From Pomphorhynchus laevis (taxonomy: Eukaryota > Acanthocephala > Palaeacanthocephala > Echinorhynchida > Pomphorhynchidae), in assembly GCA_012934845.2 (NCBI GenBank), contig WNNJ02001434.1, positions 106,525-170,524 of the forward strand: a DNA stretch of 64,000 nt. Direction: 5' to 3'. Below, one piece after another: positions 1-13,084 of this stretch. Both the position numbers and the translations under genes were made by a program. Positions within the stretch are counted from its first letter, which is position 1. The number at the start of each line of letters is the position of its first letter. The notes under the pieces are model-generated. The model was not told the origin of the DNA, ran no database searches, and saw only the letters and a list, made by a program, of their open reading frames with translations.

Positions 1-1640
1 AACTCAAGGTCCTAGCAAAAATGTGTAACCTACCTAATCTCTCTTTTTCCGCAAGACAAGCCCTCTCGAATGAATACTGGATCACTAGATACAGGTTCCA
101 TCTGAGTAGGGATAGGACGAGTATTGCTCGCCTTAGTCCTTCTCAGTCTTCCTTTTGGAAGATTTTTAAGAAGGAGATGTTTGTTTGAAGGATAGAGCAT
201 TGGGTTGGATACGGAATGTAGGCGTTGACAAAGTTTTGGAGGAGTCACTAGCCCTACACAACTATGAAGCCACTCAATCACCTCAAGCAATCCAGCCTTG
301 GGGTAACTTCAAGAGTAGGGATCTATCTGTTAAGGATATCCTTAACTCCCGGGCACTTCCAAAAACATCGCTCCATTTTTTCTACGGTTTGTCAGCTTTT
401 GACAGCTGATTAGAGAAGAGAGGTTGTCGTCACAATGCTTTTAGCCTCCCCATGCGATGTAGCAGGCATCAATATTAGTAAGCTTGTTTTTATTCCTAAG
501 AAAAAATCCTGCTCATGCCCTAAAGATCTGCGACCCATTTCGATTCAAAATGCCCTCGTGTCGATTTACGAAAAAGCGCTTGCGCGTAAAATCCGCGACC
601 ATTAAGTAGGCGTAATTTGATCTCTCCTGGTTTTCATGGGTTCGTCAAAGGTCCCTCGGTCTATTCAGCAGTTGATGAGGTGGAACAGTTTTATCGCGAT
701 AATAGCCATCGTCTAGTTGTGGCTGTTTTCCTCGACTTTTCTGCTGCATTTGACCGCATCTCTATTCCTTTTGTGATCTCTTCTCTTAGGTCCCTCGGGT
801 TGCCTGCGAGAATTGTGAACAGAGTGGAGATCGTGCTGTATACCAAGCGATTTTACTATGAAGACGATCCTGATGCGAGTCAGTTCTACCCAATTACGGG
901 TGTACCTCAAGGATCCTCACTTTCTCCCAGCTTATATCTTGCTGCCTAAATTAATCTATTCAAAATTTTTAAACGCGAACAACGTCTTGTGGTATACGCT
1001 GATGACACCACAACCCTGTTCACTGAACACAGGTGTAAAGACGTAGTCTCTGATATCAGCCGGTTCTTCTTAAGATTAAAAGACCAGCTTCAACTGTCCA
1101 ATCTTATTTAAAACTCCGCGAAATCGCAGGTGGTTGTTTTTCACGGCACCCCTGCAACAAAGCAAAATCTTAAGAGGTTAGTACTCTCTACGCTCTCCTC
1201 CATATTTGCCTATAAACCACTTCCCACCTTCACAAGTCGAGTAAAATACCTTGGGTTCAAAGTTACGGTGAACTGGTCGGCGAAAACTGACCTGGATAGA
1301 CTTAAGCGTATCCTGAAGAAAGCTAGGTGGGCTCTAAAACGGGCTCAGCATCTGTCGTTGAAAGGGAAAACCCATGTGCGCCTTTGGGTCACCTGGACTA
1401 TCTCGGGATTAGTCTTCTTGTCGATAGGACGTCCCCAAAAGCAAAGGCTAAGGTTTCTTAAGCTCCTCGTTTCTTGTTAACCCAGCATTGTTCGCGCCGA
1501 TTGGATTCTTCGGGTGGTGAAAGACCCGTGGTGGTTCAGTCAGAAGGCGGCGTGTTGGTTGTTCGGGGGATCAGATACCCCAGGTCCTGAGGCCGTAGAA
1601 GACGGTTGGTTAAGTGGTCTGACTGACTCTTAACTGTTTT
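1..1640 (+). mobile_element. non-LTR retrotransposon (LINE) relic, RT region
   Basis: This is a broken LINE reverse transcriptase on the plus strand. Around 490-600 a piece reads PKDLRPISIQN, an RT finger motif. 617-949 holds FLDFSAAFDRISIP and GVPQGSSLSPSLY, the palm and primer-grip motifs. Near 985-1000 another frame reads VVYADDTTTLF, the catalytic YADD box. 1130-1480 continues into a thumb-like region with VKYLGFKVT. Frame changes and stops separate the pieces, so it is a non-functional copy. No endonuclease is visible, and the 5' part may lie before the window. The clade is not settled; I or R1-like is possible. Confidence 0.85.
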
Positions 1641-2400
1641 CAAATTTTTTCCAGATGTTTCTTTTTTTAATGGTATTTATCAGTTGTATATTTTATTTAA
1701 GAAAATCCTTAAATATTAGATAAGAAAATCCTTATTATTAAGGATTTTCTTTTAAATAAGAAAATTTAAAAGAATTTTCTTTTAAATAAGCAAATCCTTA
1801 TTATTAGATACTTAAATTGTAAAAATATTTTGTAACATTTATTCCTGAAGATGATAGCAGTATGCTATTGAAAATTCGATTAAATAAATATTTTAGTTCA
1901 CTTTTTCCACTAATAATTAATTTAATTTTTTATTGATAACAATTTTTCATAAAAAATAAAGGACAACAGGGGTCAATAAAAATGAGAAATAAGGGAAGAA
2001 ATACATTAGTGAATGGAGAGGAAAATAGTTGAGAAAGAGAAAAGTTCAAGAAATATATGTATACGATGTTAGAAAAAAGGGGTAAAATTCATTATGATGT
2101 TTGGTATTATTAGGAAATTCTTCCAGATTAAAAATATTTTTTAATTGTTTGTTTAAAAGTCAATGATAATTATAAATGTAGATATTTCAAGATTTTAAAA
2201 ACAACAATAAATACAAAAACTAGGTACAAAAAACGAAGATTTAAAAAATTTAAAGAAAAATACGCTTCCAGGCATCGAATTTTTTGCTTAAATCCGAATT
2301 TAAAATATTTGTTATCAAAAAATATATTTCGATAAAACAGTTTTTATTGATCAGAATAAATCACAACAGTTAACTCTCTTATTTATTTGACTACAAGTCT
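1641..2400. other. AT-rich stretch with a short palindrome and one hammerhead-like hairpin
   Basis: No gene is seen. An inverted repeat built on AAGAAAATCCTTA lies at about 1722-1751. The only other structure is the CTGAAGA...GAAA hairpin at 1845-1873, listed separately. Confidence 0.5.
1845..1873 (+). other. hammerhead-like hairpin (CTGAAGA-stem-GAAA)
   Basis: CTGAAGA at 1845-1851 is followed by one T, a stem GATAGC/GCTATT closing an AGTAT loop, and then GAAA. This matches the stem II part of a hammerhead ribozyme core with one extra base. Stems I and III are not convincing, so activity is doubtful. Confidence 0.4.
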
Positions 2401-2905
2401 CACGGACTTTAACCTTTTATTTACTAGTCAAAATCTTTGCAGCCAACGACAACCGGGTGTTTGTTAGTATCCCCACACCGCCTATCAACGCTTTTCCGTG
2501 GCAACTCCGAAATATTGCAAGATCCAACCTTGATTCAAAGGTTGAGTACCGGAACACAAATACTGAAGAGAGATAACTTCGACTATTTCAAGACCGGAGG
2601 GAGCTATTTACCTCTCTCACTTGATTTCATTACTTTCCCTTCAATGAAGGAAGGTTTCATATTCTTTCTTTTAGACTAGTATACTTCAATAACCGTCGAC
2701 CTTTAGTTAACCCAATCTGCCAAACTGCCCGAGCTTACTAAACCTGCAACTTCGATTTCTATAATTAGTAATTCCACTAGATCATGATATGTTCTACTTC
2801 ATTTTACCCTAATCGCGTATCGTTCGTACTCGATTGCAACAACTAAACTATGGAATACCCTTTCCTCAAGTGTTTCTGCATTTTATTATCAAATAAATAC
2901 AATAT
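2400..2905 (+). mobile_element. LINE C-terminal relic
   Basis: The stretch is richer in GC than its surroundings and has broken plus-strand frames. Near the end it reads RVSFVRSIATTKLWNTL, which resembles the conserved tail of CR1/Jockey-type ORF2 proteins (basic patch, then LWN-L). An open piece at 2437-2679 has no clear domain. It is probably the 3' end of an old LINE, broken by several frame changes. Similar tails occur near 34.7, 36.0 and 40.9 kb. Confidence 0.5.
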
Positions 2906-3189
2906 TATTATATTATATTATTTATTATATATATTATAATTTTTAAAGTTAAAAATTATTATTTCAATAAATTTACATTTGAAGTTCCCGCAAATGGGAA
3001 TCAACATATTTCGTATTCACAATATGTTTAAAAGAAACTAATGATCATTGTGTAATTTGCAACTCAATGTCTATGACCGAATGTACCGGTGCATTGAGTT
3101 TGGAACGCGGTGCTCGGAAACATTGTGATATCGACTTTGCGAGCGCAATTGCAATCTTCGTACGGAGCCACGTTATTACCCTGGAAAAT

Positions 3190-5990
3190 TCAGACTTGTG
3201 TTTTTTCGCTGATCTTTGTCGCTAACACACGTAGAGTTGCGTTTGCTGCTCTGCCTGCACCACCCGTCGACGCAAACACTAATGGGCAGAAGGTACTGTG
3301 ATCAACCTCACGTATCCTTTCCTCGTACTTGCTTCGCTTTCGTTGCTCATGATACTCGAAGCAAGCAGCCGACGATCGCGATATATAGGATGGAGCTCCT
3401 TCGTTGAAAATGCATACGTCAAAAAACGTACGCTCCATCCTACCACCGAATAATCCACTGCACACAATATCAGGACATGCGTCTGGTCTTCGAGTTGTCG
3501 CATCATTGTCGAAACTTATTGTATCAGGAACACCAGATAGATTTGGCTCAGTGGCGACCCCAGAACACACGTCTGTGAGTACTTTTGATACAAGGTCGCG
3601 GATCTCATTATGACGTATCGTCAATAAACCGCCCTTTTGCATGACAATGCATGAACATTATTCAACTCTCCCCGCATATACATTTTTTCTATCTTAGATG
3701 GGGTGTACCTTATAGACATTGAGTCACGAAACTCCGTTGTAGTCAGATGAAGTCCGTAATCATCAAGTGGAAGGGATGTTAGTCAATTTGATTCCCCTTT
3801 TAGTGAAGCATATTCCAGGAGATGACTTATGTTCGGTTTGTCCATCTCAAGTGCCAAGCGAGCTAGTTTGTGCCGGTTGAAGTTAGCCGACTTTATTTGA
3901 CCCGCCGCGTCCGATTGCAATTGTTCGGATTTTGTGGTATCCAATGGGCTACACAATTGCTTTGAAGATTTATATTTATGTTGTTAGACAACAACAGGAT
4001 GTCTGATTCCAAGTCCACCCATATGGGGGCAGGGTGGACATATCCTCTTCCGTAAAGCTGTAGTTGCAAACTTTACCAGCGAAGTCATTGATCAATGCGG
4101 CCAGCGTGGTGAACCAATCGCTATCACATCTCGTTGTTCTCATTAAGTGTGTCCAACGACATTGCAATGCTCTGGTGAATGCAAAATATGTGGAGTGAGC
4201 GTCACTATCCGCTGCCATGCTGAGTTTATCTACTTGGTTAGACACCATCCAAGTACCTTTTGTCTGACTTCTTGTTCAACGTAAGCCAAGGTACCTAAGG
4301 TGTGCCAAGCATCCTGATACCTTCACAAGTGATTGAGATCTTCTCATGGTCAAAAAGCATTTTTGACTTGCCAATATTGTTGGAATGTGTAAGCAGCTTG
4401 GATTTTTCTGCGTTAATTATATAGCCATATTGAGGTCCGATTTACACGAGTATGTCCCATACTTTCAATTCTTCGACAGGTCCAACGAAATTTCCGTCGT
4501 CGGCATACCATCTTGTTTGGTTTGTGTGATGTTTCCGTATATACGCCTTATTAACGGGATGGATAACGCAGCAAAAGCTGCCATGGCAAACTGGTTGCCC
4601 TGGGTTAAGCCTTTATTAGCACCAATGATACCCTCTTCAGTTGTCATCAAGGTGGTGCCAGCATAAATATTTTGCAGGACTTGGGCTAATGCTGGGCAAA
4701 CAAATGATATGTTGGCTAATGCAACTTGGCGACTCACTCTTTTAAAAGCATTTACGGCGTTGACTGTCAAATTCCGAAGTTTTCGTCTACCGAAATGCGC
4801 TGGTTGCAGAATGAATTGCGTATTCTAAACTGAATCTTTGGGTGGCGCATAGTTGTTGAGTGCTTGCCACGGTTTGCCAGGGTTGTTTTACAATTTTCAT
4901 TAATGCTTTGCCGATTAACCGCCTTAATATCTCTCCAACCCTTACAGGCCGAATTTCAGGGTTCTTGTTTATCGGAACAAGACGACTTGCCACTAATGCT
5001 TCAATCACGGAGAAATCTATCTGCTCCGTAGCGATCCGTCGAGCTAACATTGCAATACTCTCAGCCAAAGCGGTAGAGTGAGACTTAAAAGAGCTGAGCA
5101 TACGCTGGAAATCATGCGCGGTCATTCCCAAAGGACCTGCACCGCCTTGAGTCATCAGAGAAGCCACAACTATCTCTCTCTTGCGTCTATACCTCAGAAC
5201 TCAACCGGATGGTGATACACACAGTCCTTAAGTGGTGCCTGCAGTTCCGCATCCCGTTTACAAATTGCGGCGCCTGGATGCAGATCGTTCAATATATCCC
5301 CGAGGGTGCGTCTATTTAATTCATCAAGAAGTGTGTAGACTGGACTTTGATTAAGGCATTGTTGATCCAGACAATTTATCACTGATTTCTTTTTGCCTGA
5401 TATAACAAGGCTGATGAAACGTTGTTGCCACTGTTTTTGTGCCGGTCTGCTCCGTGAATTAGCAATTACCTTGCTTTGCAATGCACGCGCTTCACAGATG
5501 AGGTCATCAAGTTCGCCATTTTTCCACATGTTTAATCTGCGCTCTAAAGTTTTTCGAATAACTGATACATTTCTAGCAGGAATTCTTTGTAAAATGCATT
5601 GACACATTATTGCCGCTTCCTTCAATGCAAATACCTCACCATCCAATTTCCTTGCAACAGTCTCATATTTCGCACAAAGTAAGTCGATAAACACGTTGCT
5701 TACGGTGCAAAATGGAAGCGTGAATAAGTTTGGTCGCCAAGTGATAATCTCTCTGAAATTCTGATCGAGTTTACAGATGTAAGGATCTGCTGGTTCTGAA
5801 CGATCACCTTCATATTCACCCAACGTCGGCTGATCTACATTTGACCCGTGCTGACTGATTGTGACTTGAATTGCGCGTTGTGATCTTACTCGATTACAAC
5901 ATTCAGTGGCCACGCAATTGCGGCATGCATTTCCGGATTTAAAGCAGTGACACCTCTTGCATCTTGCCGCTTGTCCGTTGCAAGATCATC
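3190..5990 (-). mobile_element. R2-group LINE with CxC zinc domain, RT and restriction-like endonuclease (broken)
   Basis: Read on the minus strand, this is an almost complete R2/NeSL-type non-LTR element. At about 5895-5990 a cysteine-rich motif reads SCNGQAARCKRCHC, probably a nucleic-acid-binding domain. 5194-5913 is the linker. 4787-5167 and 4465-4770 are RT, with RLVPINKNPEIRPVRVGE and GLTQGNQFAMAAF. 3976-4248 is a connecting region. 3190-3642 is the restriction-like endonuclease, with RRPDACPD, ERTFFDVCIFN and KRSKYEERIREV. The order fits this group, whose members often insert at specific sites. Several frame breaks separate the pieces. It is closely related to the element at 27.5-30.4 kb. 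Confidence 0.85.
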
Positions 5991-7700
5991 ACTTTTGATC
6001 TGTTGCCGGCTTTCCTCTGGATATGTTGTCTTTTGGTGTGTTATTGTATGTTTATTATTTTTGTATAAAATTGTAAGAAATAACACAGTAAACTCTTCAA
6101 ACGATATTGATTATTGCCAAACAGGAACTGCCTTTTTACAATCAACAATTATCTGCAAGTCGTGAGTTGTATGTATATTAAATGTAAGTATTTAATAATC
6201 AGGACAATTTTTTTTTAATTCCTGTCAATTTTTTCAATTTTTTAACCATATTAATATATTATAATATATTAATAATTTATATAATACTATAATATATATC
6301 TTTTTAATTATTATATATTATATCAATATCATTAACAATTTAAAAAAGATTACTTCTATTTTTACATGATTCAAACATAAATATTATCATTTTTGCGGAC
6401 TAAAGTAACCATATTGTTTTATTAAATGTGACATTTTATTGGACGTAAAACAACGTACCTTTATTATTTATGTCATTGTATGATGTAACTGAAGATGATA
6501 GTGCAGCAAATATTTTTAGTAATGTACAATAGTGATTGATACACGGTCCTTATCACCTTTTGCCGATCTTAGGAATGCGGGCTTTAAAGATCCGATTAAT
6601 AAAATTGGCATTATAGAATAAAATTCAATCAATAAAATTGACATCTTTGCAGAGTTATAGTAACAAGGTTTTTTTCAAAATTAACCGTTTCTATAATTTA
6701 TATTTTAATTTTATTATTTCATGTAATTACTATCTTCTAAATATTATTAAACAAGTACATGTCATAGTTTCGGCTGTTTTGATGGGTCATAAATATCTTT
6801 AGTTTGTTATTCCAAGATAAATCCAATTGCGACATACCACCTTGAAAATCTTCGACTTAAGCGCAACGGCAATTTTCTCAAGTAAAGCATTTCAAAGATT
6901 TTATGCCCTATGCGTTAATCGATATATATTGCGTGTAAATTACTGTGAGGAAGTTTATATAGTTCTCTATGGTGTCTTCTATGTCGAAATGCACAAGCCT
7001 GTATGCGTCTGATGTCTTTTTTTCTGCACGAGTCTGATGGGTAACCATCAGAAGCATGCACACTTGATCTCATTGTACATATTCTCAAGTGTTACTGCAT
7101 GATTATCAAATATACAATTTAATAAAGTTTATTTCTATTTATCCAGAATTCAAATTTATAAAGATTGTCATTTTAGTTGACATGAAAGTGATCATAGTTG
7201 CCACTTTAAAAAATCATTATTTATTATTTTTAATGAAATATTTTATATTTTATATTGTGTCATCTACATTATATCGAATTTTATATTTCCATATTTCTTC
7301 GTTTATATTTTACAAATCGTTCGAACACTGGACTTGAACATATGTACACTCATCAATTAAGCTCGCGTTTGGAGACACGGTGTTTACAGTGGACTTCTTA
7401 GCTTTAGACTTTGATGTTTTTCGTGTCATCATATAATATTTGCAGTGATTTGTTATTTCTCTTTTATTTTATCAATGTAAAAATATGGATTTCAATTTAT
7501 CCAAGCTAAAATAGTCTTTGATGTTTATTTCGCAACCGAAATTAATCTCAGTAATTGCAAGTAATTATAATCTCTTTTTTTTCGGTGATATTTTAACTTC
7601 TGAAATGTTTTTCTATAATCTATCTTATTAGTTTATCATCCTGTTTTATTTTTAATAAAAGCAATCAATAGTATCTATTCTCAACGAAAAACTTGTAGAT
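5991..7700. other. AT-rich intergenic DNA, no clear gene
   Basis: A decayed CTGAAGATGATAG motif lies at 6489-6501. A plus-strand open frame at 6827-7012 (61 codons) has no recognisable domain and no supported splice sites. A 16-bp palindrome, TGATGGGTAACCATCA, lies near 7035. The last few hundred bases presumably hold the COQ4 promoter, but no motif stands out. Confidence 0.5.
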
Positions 7701-7729
7701 TAATAGTTTTGGATATCATACAAGCAACA

Positions 7730-8467
7730 ATGCCTGATCAGTTAGATCAAAATAAGGTGGTACAGTGTGAAGACTACATACCGATAAGCGATTTTCAGAG
7801 AAAATTATTAACGGTCGGATCCGGTTTAATTTGCATGTTTAATCCCACCAGAGGATGTCAAATAGCCACATTTGGTGAAGTCAGTTCATCTCCACATCTG
7901 CTATCAAATATACGTGACCAAATGCTTGCCGATAACAATGGTCTTCGTATTTTGCAAGATAAACCACTAATTACAGATAATACGGTTGAATTGGCAGGTC
8001 TGCGAGATCTCCCAATTCACACTTTTGGCCGTCACTATTATAACTTCTTAACTTATTACAATTATTCACCGAATGAGCGCCGTAAAGTTTACTTTGTAGA
8101 GGACGCTGAATTGGCCTATGTGCTAAGGCGATATCGACAGATTCATGACTTGACTCATGTTTTGCTGGGAATGCCTACAAATCTGCTCGGTGAAATTACA
8201 GTCAAAAAATTTGAGGGCATGCAATTAAAGTTACCACTGTGTATTTTAGGATCCACATTTGCTACACTTAGATTGGGGCCAAAACACACGTCAAAGTATT
8301 TGAAAGTGGTTTTACCCTGGGTCATGCAGAACGCACGCCAATGTAGAAAACTATTAATGAACGTTTATTTCGAGAAAGAATGGAACACACCGATTGATCA
8401 ATTGCGTTATAGACTGAATTTAAGGTCAGCTCCGGATGATATCAAGGGTAAATGGATTGTGGATTAA
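7730..8467 (+). CDS. COQ4: Coq4, ubiquinone biosynthesis protein
   Basis: Coq4 is a mitochondrial matrix-side inner-membrane protein. It organises the coenzyme Q synthesis complex and has been linked to C1 decarboxylation/hydroxylation of the quinone head group. The 245-residue single-exon frame contains the family signature HDLTH followed by LLGMPTNLLGEI, giving the H-D-x2-H-x11-E zinc site at about His139, Asp140, His143 and Glu155. Further family matches are FNPTRGCQIATFGE, near residue 38, and LPLCILGS, near residue 167. I chose ATG 7730; the frame stays open upstream only through non-ATG codons. The N-terminus is short and lacks an obvious mitochondrial presequence, so a further 5' exon is possible. 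Length is close to the family norm of about 230-265 residues. No breaks are seen. Confidence 0.95.
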   Translation: MPDQLDQNKVVQCEDYIPISDFQRKLLTVGSGLICMFNPTRGCQIATFGEVSSSPHLLSNIRDQMLADNNGLRILQDKPLITDNTVELAGLRDLPIHTFGRHYYNFLTYYNYSPNERRKVYFVEDAELAYVLRRYRQIHDLTHVLLGMPTNLLGEITVKKFEGMQLKLPLCILGSTFATLRLGPKHTSKYLKVVLPWVMQNARQCRKLLMNVYFEKEWNTPIDQLRYRLNLRSAPDDIKGKWIVD

Positions 8468-8862
8468 TTCGATCATCTCCGGTCTTATTTCGTGTTCATA
8501 TATCGATTATATTAGTTATAGATGAAATTAGTTGTATATTTGACAAGCTGTAACACAAAATTTAAATCTGAACGTTTTTCTAATTTTTAAACCAACATAA
8601 TTTATTTTTCATTTCAACTATAATCTTTCACTGTAGAAAAAAATAGGTTCATTATCGTATTTTATTATTGTGTTAATTGGATTATAATTGTAATCGATAT
8701 AATGTAATCGGTTATATTTATAATTTATTATAATTATAATCGATTATAATTATAATCGATACAGATGCGATATCTCATCTACTATGTGATAGTTCATCTT
8801 ACATTAGTTATCTTTGGGTTAAAAGTATAGCCTCGTCGGAGTAATGAACGTTAACATTATAG
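8468..8862. other. AT-rich intergenic region with palindromic TAATCGAT repeats
   Basis: Around 8690-8765 the DNA repeats ATTATAATCGAT-like words and can form AT-rich hairpins. A possible splice acceptor, AAAAGTATAG, lies at about 8826-8830 just before the next gene. No gene is seen. Confidence 0.45.
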
Positions 8863-9846
8863 ATGAGATTTCCTTGCTTTGCTGCTGGAGGTTTGCTACA
8901 ATATAAGACAAATAAAAACGGTTTTTCAGAAATCGGAGCTAGTACTTTATCGTCAGATGGACACTTGTATCACAAGTTTACAATTCAATTAACATCTACT
9001 GATATACTTGGAATACACGATGATCTACTTTTAACTGATAGTGGTTGTCTTTTCGATCTCAACAACGGAGCTCTTTTAACTTCAATAGATCTAATTCAGG
9101 ATCATCGCCACTTTCAAGTTCTTAAAGAATGCAATCAATTTACAATTGCTGAACTGAATAGCGGGCGTGAATCGATATCTAAATTGATTTTTTTGAACTT
9201 AGTTGATATGTTAACGAAAATAATCGAACTGAAAACGATGCTAAAATTGCCACTACTTCTTTGTAGGAATAACGTTGTCATAGATCGTCTAGGAAGAGGA
9301 TTACTTTTACCAAAATGTTGTGAACTAAACGTTAAGAATTTTATTCCTCCTTTGTTGAATTGCGTTGCTCTGGACGTATTGAATCAATGCAGCATTGACT
9401 TGAATTGCAATCTGCGTGGTAATTGTGTTGCTGCTATTTACTCTGAATCGATGAATCAAAGCAAAATATACATAGCTAAAGATGGCCATTTGATTGGGAG
9501 ACCAATTGCTGAGCTCGATGGGGAAGTTAGTGAGCTTATATATTTACAATTAAGAAAGTGTGTCGTCTTGTTTATGGTGAATACAAATTCAGAAGCAATT
9601 GTTAATATTGTCGAGTTACATCAAGGACAGGTATATTTCCATAAAATACCAGATGGTAACTACACTATGATGTGATTAGTTGACTAAATTAAACGCTAAC
9701 TTGGTTTGTGTTGCTGAACGAAAATGCATTTTGCAATTAGATGATCGACTTAAATCTTACATCATTCTAGAAGAATCACTAAATAATGCAATGTATCACG
9801 ATGAATTTAAAGACGTAGGTGTTATCCATCTTATAATTATCTTTTA
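8863..9846 (+). CDS. spliced gene, possible beta-propeller protein, not recognised
   Basis: A 256-codon exon (8863-9630) begins MRFPCFAAGG. It ends at a good donor, CAG/GTATAT. A 49-nt intron (9631-9679) ends in GTGATTAG. The next exon (9680-9814) continues in the same phase with LTKLNANLVCVAERK. It may end at the TAG at 9844-9846, or splice again through a very short 29-33 nt intron into 9848-9942. The protein has regular hydrophobic strands separated by short polar turns, as in WD-like propellers, but no WD motif and no family I can name. The gene lies 395 bp downstream of COQ4 on the same strand. The start is uncertain: another ATG at 8844 is in a different frame. Confidence 0.65.
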
Positions 9847-10234
9847 GATCAAAAAGACAATTTTATACAAAAGATATATTGTAATAATCTTAAATCAAAT
9901 CATTCAACTAAAATTATGTGGTTTATACTATCAGAAAGCTGAAGTTGTCGTCTTTAATTTAAATATGCGTTATTATTTAAAAGGATTATTTAAGTGATTT
10001 AGTCGTAGATCCATATGTAATTTTCTCTTTCTAATATATCTGTTTTATATTTTTAAAGTAAAAGACATTACATTGACTTCTAAATTCTTCCGGTTGTTTT
10101 CAATACTTTTCTCTTCTGTTGTAAATGTAAAGTTGCTTATCTATTTATCCAATGTAATGCCATTTCAATTTGAGCTGTCTAAGAGTCTTTTTTCCGCACC
10201 CAGCAGTAGAGAGTATCTTCTATTGATAAGCCAA

Positions 10235-11090
10235 AAATATGGCGAAGTTCCTTAGAAATTGAATTAATTCATAACTGTGTAAAAACTAAATCTAAACAAT
10301 ATAAATATATGAAATACATGTTTCGATACATTGATGATATATGTGTATTTATAGAAAAAAAATAAAACCAATATTAATGATAAAGAAGGTGTATATCTAG
10401 ATATGAACATTAAATTAACATTAACTAAAACTACTATTAATTTATATCGTAAAGATGACATAAATTTACAAGAAACATATTTTTGCATGAAAATAAATGA
10501 ATTTATAAATTATTTAAATAATAAATAAATTTTTAGAATATAAATACGTACGATTTTTGTACGCTTTTTACAAATCTAGATTTTGCAGATATTAAAGTGG
10601 AGTTAGAAAAATTAATTAATCTTATATTCGGAAAAGAAATATAAAGCTTATCTAAAAAAATAAATAATCAAGTAAATATAAATGAATAAAATTGAATTAA
10701 AAGAATCCTTAAATAATTTGATAAATCAAAAGTATTTAAAAGTAGGGACATCTATATTTAGACAAGTATTTAATTCTAATAATTTTTATTCAATTAGTGA
10801 ACACATTTATCCAGAAAGCCTTATTCTTAACAAAACCAATATTAATGATAAAGAAGGTGTATATCTAGATATGAACATTAAATTAACATTAACTAAAACT
10901 ATTATTAATTTATATCGTAAAGATGACATATTTAAATTTACAAGAAACATATTTTTGCATGAGCATTTCTGCTCATTTAAGAATTGCAACAATATGTAAT
11001 GATATTGGCTTTCTTCAAAATCATTTAAATAATTTAATAGATACATATTTTAAAGTAGGTTACTATTAAAATAACATCAAGTAGAAAATA
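10235..11090 (+). mobile_element. Penelope-like element relic (RT pieces, two copies)
   Basis: At 10236-10365 a frame reads LEIELIHNCVK and then MFRYIDDICVFIE. RYIDD is the catalytic box form used by Penelope-like reverse transcriptases. About 10370-10500 and 10682-10999 both carry YLDMNIKLTLTKT followed by INLYRKDD, the downstream part of the same protein; these are two partial copies in tandem. A weaker stretch at 10520-10680 matches the piece at 62.8-63.2 kb. No GIY-YIG endonuclease is seen. The copies are decayed and truncated. Confidence 0.7.
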
Positions 11091-12030
11091 GTAAAATAAA
11101 ATAGCGATTGACACTTTTTGTGTGTGATTTTTATGACATATTTACAGTAATAGAAACAAAATTCAAATAATAAAATGTAAAATGAAAATTTATTAAAATT
11201 ATGTTTACTTAATAATTTTTTACTTAAAAGTTAAACTTTATAAATTTTCATAATAAAATTTATGAAAATTTAATATACATACCAAATTTATAATTTTAAT
11301 TCAAATTTATAATTATAATAAGCCGACTGTTACAAATTTTTTCAAATTTATTGAAATGAATCAACGTAAATTGTATCGTATTTTTACATTAATTATTACA
11401 TCAACATGAATTTTATTGTAATAAAATTAATTAATTAATCTATAATTAATTAATTTACATTAATTTATAATCTGTCAAATTTATAATTATAATAAGTTTT
11501 AATAGCAATATTTTCATGTATATTTTATTTTATTTTTGATATCGAAAATTTTAATTTTAATATTTGACTTATTTTAATTTGTAACTTGTTGAAGAATAAT
11601 GTGTTCATGATATTGAAATATAAAAATATGATAATAATACGTAATATTATAATGATTATATATTATGATAATATCATTTAATAAAAATCAATTTTTATGA
11701 ATTGACTAATAAATAATTTACGATGCATTCGAATAAAGAATATAGGTCATCTGGAGGAACTATTATGTTTTCGACCCAACATGGCAATTAGGCCGAAGAA
11801 TATTATATTAAAAATGATGCTAAATAAATATTTAATTATTTAATAATATAATTAAATAATTTTAAACGATTATTTTTGATAATCCAAAAATATGAAAAAA
11901 TACCCCGAGGAGTTAAAAATATGGCGAAATGGCTTAGAATTTGAATTAATTCATAACTGTTTAACAATAAATTTTTAAGTGTTGATACAAAACCAATATT
12001 TTTACCCTTTTTAAAAAGTATATCTTTATT
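11091..12030. repeat. AT-rich DNA with a foldback-repeat end and a Penelope-like scrap
   Basis: 11695-11800 carries the end shared by a repeat family (GAATTGACTAATAAATAA, then TCATCTGGAGGAACTA) also found at 26.0, 26.8 and 51.3 kb. At 11890-11970 a plus-strand frame reads KYPEELKIWRNGLEFELIHN, parallel to the Penelope-like piece at 10.24 kb. The rest is AT-rich with no gene seen. Confidence 0.5.
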
Positions 12031-12038
12031 GAAACAAG

Positions 12039-12301
12039 GAACAATGTGATTTACAGGAGAGCTCTGAGAATATATATTGCGCAAGCGAACAAACTCATTT
12101 GGAATCCATCGATAAATCAATTCATAAGCAATTACAGGTATTATATTTTCATGATCGACGATGTAAAGTTTTTACTGCTTTCAGTTAATCATTGCTTTGG
12201 TTCGTGAATCTGAAAACCTTCTTAACGTACATCTAGCTACTATCAAAAGATGGTTCGCACAAGTTCAGTTCTTATTATGCTCTTTATCATGTGATATTTA
12301 A
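12039..12301 (+). CDS. last two exons of an unrecognised spliced gene
   Basis: Exon 12039-12137 reads EQCDLQESSENIYCASEQ and ends LQ at a donor, CAG/GTATTA. A 47-nt intron (12138-12184) ends in CTGCTTTCAG. Exon 12185-12301 continues in phase with LIIALVRESENLLNV and stops at TAA. Composition and the clean splice pair point to a real helical C-terminus. The upstream exons are not identified. It could belong to the gene at 8.9 kb, with Penelope-like DNA in the intron, but that is a guess. Confidence 0.55.
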
Positions 12302-13084
12302 TAAAAATATATTTATTAAGAACGAAAACGTCAAATCTGTAAATTGTGTCTACTCATTTTGGATGTTTGGCCGAAAATGCTACGTTTTATCGTGGTTAGC
12401 TTAAATTCAGTTTATAACTTATGCTTTTTTTAATGCTATCTGTTTTAAATTTTAAATAGTCAAAATATTTGTTATAATAGAAAATTTCTGATTAAATATT
12501 AATCTAAAATATATATTAATTAATTTTACTAGCGTCATAGAGTGGCACGATGGGTATTATTAATCGTAATATTCAAATTAGATTTTAAAAACAACATTTT
12601 TTTGATTTATTACAGCAAAACGAAACAGGTACCTTTTGACAGACAATTGTTTGAAATGTGACCGGACAAAAAAGCGTGCGCTTCGAAAAGTTGAATGTTA
12701 TTAATTGAAATAAATTATTCTGTTTTTAAATTGTATTTTAAATATTACAATTGATAAAATCTCGGTAATGATTAATCGGTACATTTTTGCTGTTTATATT
12801 ATAGATTAAGATTATATTATATGGATTATGTGGATATTTTAAAGCTATAAAACTTAACCAGTATATTGATATAATTAATAATTAAATAATTTATTATTAA
12901 TGCATGCCTAATTTTATTTTAAAAATGTGGTTAGTAAAACTGAAATATTTGTTGATTTTACTCCTTAGTCATGCGTATTTTATGCGCTAATTATTTAAGC
13001 ATTCATTTAATCAAAACGACATAATAAAATAATTATTATCTCCGAGTCTACGGATTATATAAATATAATAAATAAATAATTATT

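Noticed and set aside
11836-12120. 94-codon minus-strand open frame
   Set aside because: It is antisense to a splice-supported plus-strand exon and a Penelope-like scrap, and its composition is poor.
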